From NCBI GenBank assembly GCA_036897625.1, contig JAYMTA010001367.1:1-20362 (forward strand): a stretch of 20,362 bases of DNA, given 5' to 3'. The DNA comes from Pelargonium cotyledonis. Taxonomy: Eukaryota; Streptophyta; Magnoliopsida; Geraniales; Geraniaceae. A program made the position numbers and the translations under genes. The notes under the pieces are model-generated. The model had not been told where the DNA came from. It made no database searches and saw nothing but the letters and a program-made list of their open reading frames with translations. This document shows, one piece after another, positions 1 to 8,606 of this stretch (its first letter is position 1; each line of letters starts with the position of its first letter).

Positions 1-70
1 AAATTGGTAAACATTGGTCAATGACATCAAATTAGCAATTAACAGTTAAAGTTAATTGACATTTAATTGT

Positions 71-178
71 AACCACTAGTTTGTTTAATTTTTCAAAAGT
101 TCAACCACTAGTTTGTCGCTTTTGAAAGTTTAGCCACCACTTTGACTTTTTATTCACAGTCTAGCCACCAAATTGAGC
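71..178. repeat. Four imperfect ~30-bp tandem units
   Basis: Units start near 71, 103, 132 and 163. Each opens with a version of AACCACTAGTTTG or AGCCACCAAATTG followed by an AT-rich spacer. Such periodic blocks are common near the ends of non-autonomous plant DNA transposons. I see no partner end, so this is probably an element remnant entering from the left edge. No coding signal is present. Confidence 0.5.
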
Positions 179-255
179 GAACATCCTTTTTTTAGTTATA
201 AGTTCAAATTTAATTTGGATTTCAATCTGCCTGATTTTCAAGAGTGTTTTGGATA

Positions 256-311
256 TTTTTTGGAAATTATGATATATTTTGTAAATGCAATTTTTTTGGA
301 AATTATGATAT
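256..311. repeat. 20-bp direct repeat pair
   Basis: The string TTTTTTGGAAATTATGATAT occurs at 256-275 and again at 292-311, 36 bp apart, within AT-rich non-coding sequence. It looks like a local duplication without obvious function. Confidence 0.6.
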
Positions 312-339
312 GTCAAGTTTGGTTTAGTTTTTTTATTTC

Positions 340-392
340 AAAACTCAACTCATGAATTTTCCCGTCGCCGGAAAACTCAACTCATGAATTTT
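340..392. repeat. 21-bp direct repeat pair
   Basis: A 21-bp string beginning AAAACTCAACTCATGAATTT occurs at 340-360 and 372-392, separated by an 11-bp GC-richer spacer (CCCGTCGCCGG). This is a local duplication or the footprint of a short insertion. Confidence 0.6.
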
Positions 393-479
393 TCGGTATA
401 GATTATTCATTTATTAAATTAAAAATATATATATTCAAGTCAGCAAGAAACGTCAGTAAGAAGCATTGTATGTTTTTCC

Positions 480-650
480 TCGTGGATGCCACGTAGTCGA
501 AATTGGCCAACTCAGCATGCCACGTCAGCAGTTAGCGGTGAATTGGACGGAATCTGACGGTGTGTACTAAATTGGATATGAAACAATAGTGTGGGTACTC
601 AATTGAACACAATAAAAATTTGGGTACTAAATTGAGTATTCGGTCAAAGT
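480..650. repeat. MITE-like remnant with periodic GTACTAAATTG
   Basis: GTACTAAATTG or GTACTCAATTG recurs at 564-574, 595-605 and 624-634, about 30 bp apart. Upstream are ACGTCAGCA-type and GGACGGAA-type strings, which I associate with widespread non-autonomous plant repeats. Only one half of an element is evident and no target duplication could be placed. Confidence 0.35.
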
Positions 651-746
651 CTGAATACCAAAAAAAAAAAAGTTATCCCTATGATTATAGATTATGACAT
701 AAATATAAATTAGTTTACGATCTGCGGTTTCGACAGTTTGGCCCGC

Positions 747-913
747 AGCCCATGCCGCCCTTTTATTTCCTATCCATTTAGGCCCGCGCGGGGTTGACTC
801 ATATCCCCTCTTCAACAGGTCTACATGTGAGGCCCAAGAAGTGACTGAAATGTGGGCTCAACCACAGCGGGATTGTCTGATTGTCTCTGTCTTCCCCAAA
901 ACAAAACCCTAAA
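747..913 (+). promoter_or_regulatory. Site II motifs plus telo-box promoter
   Basis: Three site II-type hexamers (TGGGCY or its complement) lie at 747-752, 831-836 and 853-858. A telo-box core, AAACCCTAAA, follows at 904-913, just before the pyrimidine-rich probable leader of the downstream gene. In plants this pairing marks promoters of ribosomal-protein, translation and other growth-linked housekeeping genes. No clear TATA box is visible, which fits that promoter class. Assignment to the 1637-1909 gene is inferred from position and orientation. Confidence 0.5.
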
Positions 914-1035
914 CTCTCCGTCTGCCTCTTTCATCACTATTCACTACCACCTATCATACTTCACTCATTTTCGTGAGTTTCTGTATATTTTATAATCTTC
1001 ATATCCTTGGCCTTGATTTCACCAGCGTAGCTGAG

Positions 1036-1627
1036 GTGAGCCTAGTAGATCTTGTTTTTCTTCTAAATTTTGAATTTAAATTTTGGCGTTTTAACATTAT
1101 TTACCAAATGTGCGAGTCAAATTTCAGTTCATACAGTTCACAGGTAATTTCATTTGTATTGTAACATCAGAGATGTCATTGAACTCAATAGAATGCATAC
1201 AAATTTATTGAACATATTGAAATATACGAAATTGTAGCAGAGATTGAATTGTAAGTTTAAAAATTTGTAAACTGATTCAATTGTGGGTGGTTTATGTTCA
1301 GATTGTAAACTGAACCAAACAATCTGGTGGTTTGATTTATGTTTTCTTCGATTCATGTCTTGTTAGTGTTTGGTTATGGTTGAGATTTTTTTGAGCTTGA
1401 GTGTTGGGTTTCTGTTTCAGATTTTGAAAAGAAAAATAAATCAAATGAAACAGTCCAAACTTATGGTTTGATTTCGGTTTGCTAAGATTTAGTTGAGGTT
1501 TTAGATTCTGAAACACCAAATCGAACTTAAGGCGAATGAATTCACGAGATTTGTTCAAGTATGGCTGGCTCCAAAGTTTGTTTTGTTTTGCTTGAAGATT
1601 ACTTCATTATAGTTGTTTCGTTTGCAG
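1036..1627 (+). other. Probable intron in the 5' leader
   Basis: A consensus donor (CTGAG then GTGAGC, GT at 1036-1037) and an acceptor (TTGTTTCGTTTGCAG, AG at 1626-1627) bracket a 592-nt AT/T-rich stretch. The upstream exon (about 905-1035) contains no ATG, so the first ATG of the spliced transcript is at 1637. Long leader introns are common in plant housekeeping genes. RNA evidence is lacking, so the exact ends are inferred. Confidence 0.5.
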
Positions 1628-1636
1628 AATTTACAA

Positions 1637-1909
1637 ATGACGCTGGAGAGTGAATCTCGGGATCCTAAGCCTCGGGTTAGAGCCACATTTCGGCTTGGAT
1701 CAGAAATGCACTGTGTCAATGTGGCAAATAAGGGTGTTCTTTCTGAACAATTGGTTTCGATGAAAGAGGACAGTATGAACATATTGAAGGAGTTCATCAC
1801 CAGGCACAATGTTCCCAACGACGTCCCCGATGAACTAGATGAAGGGTCTTCTTCCGAAGACGATTGTGAAAAGCCTCCTGTCAAGTCTAAGAAAACAAAA
1901 CTTACTTGA
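1637..1909 (+). CDS. Small acidic protein, GON7/DUF4611-like (putative KEOPS subunit)
   Basis: This reads as a complete 90-residue protein. The ATG is 10 nt after a good splice acceptor, and the frame further upstream has no ATG, only TTG. Residues about 14-31 (RVRATFRLGSEMHCVNVA) look like a beta hairpin. Residues about 35-57 form a predicted amphipathic helix containing VSMKEDSMNILKEF. Residues about 60-78 are Asp/Glu/Ser-rich, and the tail is basic (KSKKTKLT). This order (hairpin, helix, acidic tail, short basic end) and the length match human GON7, a small partly disordered subunit of the KEOPS complex that makes t6A on tRNAs in cytosol and nucleus. The family call rests on layout and remembered resemblance, not a search. 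Site II and telo-box motifs upstream fit a translation-linked role. A longer antisense frame overlaps it but has no coding-like features. That it is a real gene is fairly sure; the function is tentative. Confidence 0.7.
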   Translation: MTLESESRDPKPRVRATFRLGSEMHCVNVANKGVLSEQLVSMKEDSMNILKEFITRHNVPNDVPDELDEGSSSEDDCEKPPVKSKKTKLT

Positions 1910-2228
1910 TCGTCTTCCCCGAATGAACTTAAGTGTAACAATGCTTGAATCCTTTTGATGTCTTGAGTGAGAATTCTATGAGATATCCTCCAATGATTAC
2001 TACTTCTAGTTAGAATTCTAAACTTTCCTGAGTTAAGTCTAACACTACTACCGTTGGATGAATGTGATTTGTGGGTACAAAGTCGTATTTTCTTGTGCCA
2101 AGAATGTTCAATAGTTGCCAATGGTGTGTGTGTTTCTGCTTGAAACTTGCTCCTTAGAATCATGTTATATGATGTTTAATTTGGTGAACTGGGAATGCAC
2201 AGCAAGAAGAAACAAATGAGAAATTAAA
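1910..2228 (+). other. Probable 3' UTR and spacer
   Basis: AT-rich sequence follows the stop codon up to the candidate LTR. It contains no further coding signal on either strand apart from an antisense shadow frame. The transcript end cannot be placed. Confidence 0.3.
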
Positions 2229-3059
2229 TGTTAGGGATCTATTGTCCCACAGGCCATCTGGTCAATCAATCTAACAGATAGTTTTGGGATCAGAATTGTT
2301 CAAGATAGCACATGATGATTATGTCTTGTAAAGCACTAGCTCACAAAATGTCTTGACGAGTCCATTCATCACCCAAGAGGATTACGGAACAAATCCGCCT
2401 CTTCAACACACGTGAGCAACGGGTCCAAGGGAAAGAAGAATCCCAACACCACAAATGGGCTAAGAGTGGACAATGGGCCAAGTGGGTTGTTTGGGCTTAG
2501 AGTGCTAAATGGGCCCTAATGGGCCTTATATCTTCTTCAACCAATCACGTCACGACATGTGGCGTAAGGTGGTAAAAAACTTATAAATAACCATCTCCAA
2601 AGGAAAAGAAGGCTAATCTTCACAATCTCAATTCATGTCCACATATTTACTTCTCTCTGTAGCTTTCTCCCTCTAGAAAAAGCTCTGTAGAGCCTTCCTG
2701 TTACCATACAAGAACTTATTCTCACGTCTGAGGCGGAGTCCTGGTAACCCCACCCAAGGCCTTCGTTCCTTTGGTATGTTTCTCTTCTTGCAAGGTACAA
2801 GTCTTTGCAAGTGGAGGCTATCATAGCTTGGAAGTGAATTTGAGACTTAAGACCCTAAACAGTACACCTTATACACCATAGCTAAGCACTCAAGACTTGA
2901 TAGCTTTACACTTAGAAGAATTTTGCAAAAATTTAGACACTATGTTAGTTACTCTTGCTACTTGGACAAGAAGACTCTACAACATACACACTTCTAGTGT
3001 GCTTACATTTGACCCCTAGGTCGAAATGGCACATCACAAACAACTGAGTTTTTCATTCA
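2229..3059 (+). mobile_element. Candidate solo LTR of a retrotransposon
   Basis: The 831-bp block starts TGTTAGGG and ends TTCATTCA, so it has TG...CA termini. It is flanked by identical 5-bp sequences TTAAA at 2224-2228 and 3060-3064. Inside are a TATA-like TATAAATA near 2582 and, about 140 nt downstream, a stretch running GTCTGAGGCGGAGTCCTGG then AACCCCACCCAAGGCC. That resembles the R/U5 region of plant Ty3/gypsy LTRs. No primer-binding site follows the right end and no gag or pol is adjacent, which suggests a solo LTR. The duplication is AT-rich and the termini share little inverted symmetry, so the exact ends are uncertain. Confidence 0.45.
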
Positions 3060-3092
3060 TTAAAACAAAACAACACAAATGGTCTGGTTTGA

Positions 3093-3113
3093 ATATATAT
3101 ATATATATATATA
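3093..3113. repeat. (AT)n microsatellite
   Basis: An uninterrupted AT dinucleotide run of 21 bp abuts the left end of the foldback element that follows. Confidence 0.9.
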
Positions 3114-3329
3114 GGAAATGGAATATGAGTCAACATTTTTTTGGTTTAGCCTACTAAGCCAAGCCAATGAGGTGATGACATCTTAATTAGTTCCACTCAT
3201 ACCCACCCAAGTGAATTGATGGGAGCGGAGCGACCCGCCCGGATCCAAGTTTTTTAATGAGGTGTCACCACCTCATTAATAGCTTAGCCTAAGTAAAAAA
3301 TAAATTGGCTTAACCTCCCCTTTCCCTAT
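3112..3329. mobile_element. Foldback MITE-like element, copy 1
   Basis: The left arm (about 3112-3180, TAGGAAATGG...AGCCAATGAGGTGATGAC) is an imperfect inverted match of the right arm (about 3265-3329, GTCACCACCTCATTAATAGC...CCCTTTCCCTA). Both outer ends lie in TATATA sequence, compatible with a TA-type target. The centre carries GGAGCGACCCG (3227-3237). An 11-bp perfect hairpin TTAATGAGGTG/CACCTCATTAA with a TCAC loop occupies 3254-3279. A related sequence with GGAGCGATCCG lies at 13963-14145, so this is a repeat family. It carries no protein. Confidence 0.55.
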
Positions 3330-3394
3330 ATATATGTTGAAACAAGTATTTGCCTTAATATTTGAATATCCAATTAAGAGCTATATTCTAACAT

Positions 3395-4740
3395 GGACGA
3401 TGTCGTGACCACACACATAATAAGCTGGATCTAGCACTGGAGAAAGTAAAAAAGGCCAATGTTTCTTCCAAAAAATCTCAACGGACACGGTCATAAGCCT
3501 TTTCATATAGAACTTAATAACCTTGAGCCCCTTACCTTTCTTAGAGGCACATAACTTGATGGATAACGTCTAGAGCTACAAGAATGATGTCCCTAGCATT
3601 TCTTCTCGCAACAAAACTAGACTGGTTCGGAGCAATAAAAATCATCAAGGAGGGGCGTAACCAATTAACAATAACCTTTGTTATGACCTTAAGTGACATG
3701 TTGCACAAATTGATTGGTCAAAGCTACTTGAGATTAACTAAAATATCTGTTTTCGAGATAAGCACAAGGAGTGTCTCATTCAAATCCATTGGAATCAAGC
3801 CCTCTTGAAGTTGCTGCTTATCAACTTAAAAAGACCCTAACCCATTACATTCTAGAAGTGTTAAAAAAAAATCTCGTTTGAAAGATGTTCGGTTTAGGAG
3901 CCTTCCAAGGCATCATATCGAAAAGAGCCCGACGAACTTCCTAAAAAGCGACTAGGCCCTCAAGAGTCAATCGATCCTCTGTCGTGATAACATGACCTGA
4001 CTAAAGAGCTCCTACCAACCTTCTCGTCTCCTCGAGCTCATATACCTTTCTGAAATACGCACATGCCATGTCCTCTGTGTCTGTCTCAACCCAGTTGTTA
4101 TCTTCATTTTGAAGAGTTGATATTTTATTTCTCCGCCTTTCTATTTAAGGTAGTGAGACGGAAGAACTTGATATTTCGCTACCTGAGTAAGATATAGATC
4201 ATTCGAGATTTTGGTACCATAACACCTCTTCTCTTTTAAGAACCAGAGCATACTCACAGCGCAACTCGCTTTCCAGCATGTCCAGAGAACTCAACTCACC
4301 CACTTTGTAAGGCTTTTTGAATTTCGTCAAGCCGACTGAGCAACTTCTATTGCACAAAGATATTCCCAAAAACATTCTTGTTCCAACCTGTCAAAGTCTT
4401 CGATAGCCTCTTGAGACAAGTTGAATCAGGAGTAACATTAGAGTCCCTATTGTTTATCATAAAGGCGTGATATTCTCATGCGTTAGCCACATGGTTTTAA
4501 AATGGAAAGGCCTCATGGATTGATTAACTCAAGAAGCACAACATGTCGAGAGCAACACAAGAAAGTGATCCAAAAATGTTATAGGAAGGTGGAAAACCAA
4601 ATCACCCTGATACAAAAGACCTCACCTATCATTACATAAAGCATGATCAAGACGATACCAATTTTTTTGCTCTCATTTTGCAAGTTATACCATGTAACAG
4701 GTTGCCCCAAGAAGCCTAGACCCAAAAAATTACTCGTTGA
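3395..4740 (-). pseudogene. L1-type LINE endonuclease/reverse transcriptase, decayed
   Basis: Reading the minus strand from high to low coordinates gives the order expected of plant L1 ORF2. First comes the endonuclease end, VTWYNLQNE (about 4699-4672) and LDHALCND (about 4650-4629). The spacer follows with WNKNVFGNI (about 4385-4360) and an EVLWYQ-type motif near 4220. Next are MACAYFRKVYE (about 4070-4037) and VRRALFDMMPWKAP (about 3934-3897). The reverse transcriptase then gives NLCNMSLKVITKVIVNWLRP (about 3715-3650), NQSSFV and KAYDRVR-stop-DFLEETL (about 3506-3458). These segments lie in different frames with several stops, so the copy is dead. The catalytic YxDD block is missing, and no poly(A) tail or target duplication is visible at the low-coordinate end. 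The copy is truncated. The L1 identity is secure; the ends are approximate. Confidence 0.75.
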
Positions 4741-5720
4741 GACCTAATCCTGGAACCGAACACACCGATAAAGGCTATATGACCAACATAGGCATCATTC
4801 TAACAACTTTTGCTTACAAATTAAACGACAAAGATTGGACTGAAATGACTTTTAATATCTCCAAATTAAATCAAACCAAAGTAAAAAAACTTGGTCTTTT
4901 TTTTAAACTCAAACTGATAAGCTCTATTAATTCAAATCGACCTCCAAAGGAGTTACATGCAGCATCGAGACCCAAGGGCTAATCCGACCAACTATGTCTG
5001 ACAAAGATTCAGAGGCCTGAGCAAGAACTCGAGGCACATAATTCGCAGACTCACTAACATAAAATAAAACAAAACCAACAAATACTACCTGAGATGAGTC
5101 GGCGTCTCTCAAAGTCAAACCAAAGGCGCTTGTAGCCTCCCCTTCGATTTAAATCAAATGGGCCACTTCCTCCGACTTGACCTCCAATGTGACATTTATG
5201 CCAACCCATGTCCACCACCCAAAGGAGCGCCTCCTTCAACACAATCTTCCCAACTCCCTACCGGGCAGACAACTACCCTAACTCACACGCCCACCAACAC
5301 CATATCGAACCACCCACCCTCTCATGCATCTACCCTCCAGATCAAGGACACCCCTGCACGTTCAGTTTCAGATGACTCTAAGGTAGAGCCAACCACCCCG
5401 CCTCTTGCTCTACCACCGACTGCGAACCCCATGCCGACTAAACCCCCAACTTGGTCCCTCCATGAATAGATTGACTGCATCCCTCCTTCCCACACCCACA
5501 ATATTGCATTCATGTCCTATTCATCCAGACTTCTCGAATCAACCTGCAAAACTTCCAACGATCCAACCTAACACTTCAACACCCACTACACAAAGCAATT
5601 AACAAATCTTAACTTGTCTTCAACGACAATAACTAACCGTCCTAATGAAAAACTCCACATTTTCCTCCAGCAACTCCTAGGTTGTAGCCGCCTTGAACTT
5701 GCATCGACTCAAAAACTTGG
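4741..5720. other. No firm feature; possible 5' part of the L1 copy
   Basis: About 1 kb lies between the recognisable endonuclease end and the MITE. The minus strand has short open stretches (for example 5242-5054 and 5118-4927), and the plus strand has a proline/threonine-rich frame at 5158-5469. The C-rich base composition explains the proline frame. I found no zinc knuckle or other ORF1 motif. It may be the LINE ORF1/linker region, but this is not shown. Confidence 0.25.
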
Positions 5721-6041
5721 TAAATTAAAGGAAAAATTACACATACTTACACTATACTTTACACCTTTTACACATACCTACTCTGAACTTTAGTTTGTAA
5801 CTATTGGCTACCCTGTACTATGTCAGATAACTTTTCGTCCACTATTTCCGTCAAAAGTTAACGGAATTTGGCTATTAAAAGGGAATATTTTTGGAATATT
5901 CCGTTAACTTTGACGAAAATAGTAGACGGAAAGTTATTTAACATAGTACAAGATAGCCAATAGTTATAAACTAAAGTTCATAATAAATATGTTTAACATG
6001 TGTAAAGTACAGTGTGATGGTGCAATTTTCCTTAAATTAAA
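5721..6041. mobile_element. Mutator-type MITE with long terminal inverted repeats
   Basis: Two arms of about 138 bp (5730-5867 and about 5895-6032) are inverted copies of each other with modest divergence. Both contain GAACTTTAGTTTRTAACTAT, a TGTACTATGT-type string and GTTAACGGAAT next to a short central loop. The ends read GGAAAAATTACAC and GTGCAATTTTCC. TAAATTAAA flanks the element at 5721-5729 and 6033-6041. A 9-bp duplication with long inverted repeats is the hallmark of Mutator-like non-autonomous elements. A transcript through it would form a long hairpin. There is no coding capacity. Confidence 0.8.
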
Positions 6042-6081
6042 TGGAAAAAGAAAGAGATATACATACATAAACCCTTTTGAC

Positions 6082-6099
6082 ATATATATATATATATAT
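6082..6099. repeat. (AT)n microsatellite
   Basis: An 18-bp uninterrupted AT run lies 40 bp right of the Mutator-type MITE. Confidence 0.85.
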
Positions 6100-6450
6100 G
6101 TTTTTTCCCCTTAATTTCTTCGAGTTAAAATGGTTGAAAATACCATTTAAAATAAAATATGCCAAAAAAATTTAAAATCATATGAATCCTTATCAATCAC
6201 AACACTCCCTAAAAACCTAAAATCATCACCTCCCCACTATCCTCCGACATTTTTAAATGCCCTTCTTCTACCTTGACGATGACGCCGCCGCCACCGAGCT
6301 TCAAGATTGTCTTTTGATCTCTGTTGCGGTGGTCGAATCAGCCCAAATCTAAGCGCTGCCACTAGCCCCACACTCCCGACTTAATTGTGAAATGAATTTG
6401 ATATAAGAGCTCTCTCCTACCCTTGTGATCCAAAAATCTGAGAAAAGACG
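6100..6450 (+). other. Upstream region of the PPR gene
   Basis: This is gene-flanking sequence with a GC-richer patch (GATGACGCCGCCGCCACCGA near 6280) inside otherwise AT-rich DNA. I see no confident TATA box or known promoter motif. It presumably includes the promoter and leader of the PPR gene. Confidence 0.3.
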
Positions 6451-8606
6451 ATGCGGATGAAGGGAACCAGTTTTGGTTCAGAAAGGTCTGTTCTTGCTGC
6501 TCCATTGCATTGACATTTCAATTTTTTGTTGTTAATTTTCCATATATTTCCTGATTGTTCTTTTAATTACGTAGAAAATGTGGTACAAGAAGGGTCCATC
6601 TTCATTCCCGATCGGCTGAATTTTACAGCAAGCCTCTGGCTGCAAGGAAACAGTGGAAATGCAATAATGGGTTCAATGAGGTTGAGGAAGCGATTCTATT
6701 TGATCAGAAAATCCATATGCGACCCATGTCCTCTGTTCTAGAACTTAATAGGATTTTGGGGTCTCTTTCTAAAATGCAACATTACTCCGCTATGATTTTT
6801 CTTTACAGGCAAATGCATGTGTTTGGAATTTCACCTGATCTCTATACTCTCAACATGGTGCTTAATGGTTATTGTAACTTGGGTCGGTTGGGTTTCGGGT
6901 TTTCCATATTAGGAAAGCTTCTCAAACTTGGTTTTGAGCCCAACAATATAACGTTCCATACTTTGATCAAGGGGCTTTGCAGGATAGGGGACATTTCTGC
7001 TGCTCATGAGCTTCTGAGAAAAATGGAAGATGGAGGTTGTGAACCGGACATATCTACTTATAATGCATTGATAAATGGGTTTTGCAGAACAGGTAACATC
7101 TCCCTTGCCATTGGGTTGCTTAGGAAGATGGAAGATGCTGGTTGTAATCCAAATGCAGATACTTACGATGTAGTAATAAATTACCTTTGCAAAGTGGGGG
7201 ACATTGATGCCGGTGTTAAGTTGCTCAGGAAGATGAAAGAGGAAGGTTGCAGACCTAGTGTAATTACTTACAATTCATTGATAGACGGGTTTTGTAAAAT
7301 GGAAAACTTTGATGCTGCCGGTGAGCTGCTTAAAGAGATGGAAGAGGAAAATTGTAAGCCTGACGTAGTTACTTATAGTGTAATGATAAATTGGCATTGC
7401 AAAATGGGGTACAATAATGCTGCCATTGAGTTATTCCAGAAGATGGTAGAAGGAGGTTGTAAGCCTAATGTAGTTACATATACAATATTGATAGATAGTG
7501 TTTGTAAGATGAGGAACCTTACTATGGCGGTTGAGTTGCTAAGGAAGATGAAAGAGGAAGGCTACAGTCCTAATGTAGTTACTTACAGTGTGTTGATAGA
7601 TGGGCATTTGAAAATGGGAAACATTGAGGCTGCTTTTGAGTTGCTTAAAGAGTTGGAGGAGGGAAGTTGTAAGTTTGACATAGTTACTTACAATATTTTG
7701 ATAAATGGGCTTTGCAAAATGGGGAACATTGATATTGGTATTGAGTTATTTCGGAAGATGGTGGAAAGAGGTTATAAGCCTAACGAAATAACATATACTA
7801 CATTGATAAATGGATTATGTAAAATAGGGAACTTCACCGCTGCCATTAAGCTCCTCGGGAAGATGAAAGATGATAGTTGTAAGGTTAACACAGTCACTTA
7901 CAATACATTGGTACATGGGCTTTGCAAAACAGGGACCATTAGTGTTGCCATTAAATTGCTAAGGAAGATGAAAGAGGAAGGCTACAGTCCTAATATAGTT
8001 ACATACAATACGTTGATTGATGGGCACTGCAAAATGGGGAACATTGATGCAGCTGTTAAGTTGCTTAAAGAAATGGAAGTGGGAAGTTGTAAGCCTGACG
8101 TCATTACTTACACTACATTGATACATGGGCATTGCGAAATGGGGAATATTAATGCCGGTATTGAGTTATACCGGAAGATGGTAGAAAGAGGTTGTAAGCT
8201 TGATAGGGTCGCTTACAATACATTGATATATGGGCTTTGCAAAGTGGGAAACATCACCTCTGCCATTACGCTCCTTAGGAAGATGGAAGATGGAAGTTGT
8301 AAGCCTAATGTAGTTACCTATACAACATTGATACAAGGACTTTGCAAAATTGGGAACACTATTGCTGCCATAGAGTTGCTAAAAATGATGGAAGACAGAT
8401 GTATCAAGCCCGATGTTGTCACTTTTGCTATATTAATTTTTGAGCATGTGAAGAGAGGGAATAAAACTACTGCAGTCCAGTTGCTAAAGAAGATGGATGA
8501 AGGAGGTTGTAGTGCTAATTCGGTCTCTCTCACTACATTTATAGATGATTTTTGCATGATGACGAGCACAACTGAAGTTGTTGAGTTTCTCATGAAGATG
8601 GAATAG
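6451..8606 (+). CDS. P-class PPR protein, restorer-of-fertility-like (RFL)
   Basis: The proposed model joins 6451-6485 to 6575-8606 and gives 688 residues. The frame stays open upstream of the ATG at 6717 back to 6567 and encodes the partial PPR GFNEVEEAILFDQKIHMRP, so 6717 is probably not the true start. Splicing a 89-nt GT-AG intron brings in ATGCGGATGAAG in frame. The N-terminus is Arg/Lys/Ser-rich with few acids (MRMKGTSFGSER, then RRVHLHSRSAEFYSKPL), as in mitochondrial presequences. From residue 66 there are 17 complete 35-residue P motifs without gaps (typical VVTYNTLIDGLCKMGN) and an 18th cut at 28 residues. There is no E, DYW or other C-terminal domain. P-class PPR proteins bind organellar RNA one base per motif, and RFL members often process or silence mitochondrial transcripts, including cytoplasmic-male-sterility ones. 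The HYSA...LYRQMHVFGISPDLYTLN block near the start is characteristic of RFL proteins. The stop falls inside a motif, so the C-terminus may be truncated. Family is certain; RNA target and true start are inferred. Confidence 0.88.
6486..6574 (+). other. Proposed 89-nt intron near the PPR start
   Basis: The donor is AAAG/GTCTGT and the acceptor TTTTAATTACGTAG/A, after a T-rich tract. Removing it joins a split AG|A codon and keeps the PPR frame. Unspliced, the frame meets TAA at 6564-6566. RFL genes are often intronless, so the intron needs RNA support. The alternative is initiation at the internal ATG at 6717. Confidence 0.45.

Noticed and set aside
1555..2163. 202-residue antisense frame over the small GON7-like gene
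   Set aside because: It is longer than the sense frame but has no recognisable motif and overlaps both the coding exon and its untranslated flanks. The sense frame has a splice acceptor, an ATG and a coherent domain layout.
5158..5469. Plus-strand proline/threonine-rich frame of 103 residues
   Set aside because: It follows from C-rich base composition. The neighbouring L1 pseudogene reads on the opposite strand, so this is likely an antisense shadow.
6717..6719. ATG at 6717 as the PPR start
   Set aside because: The same frame upstream encodes a PPR half-motif and basic residues, so a start further 5' (via a short intron) explains the sequence better. It remains the fallback if no splicing is found.
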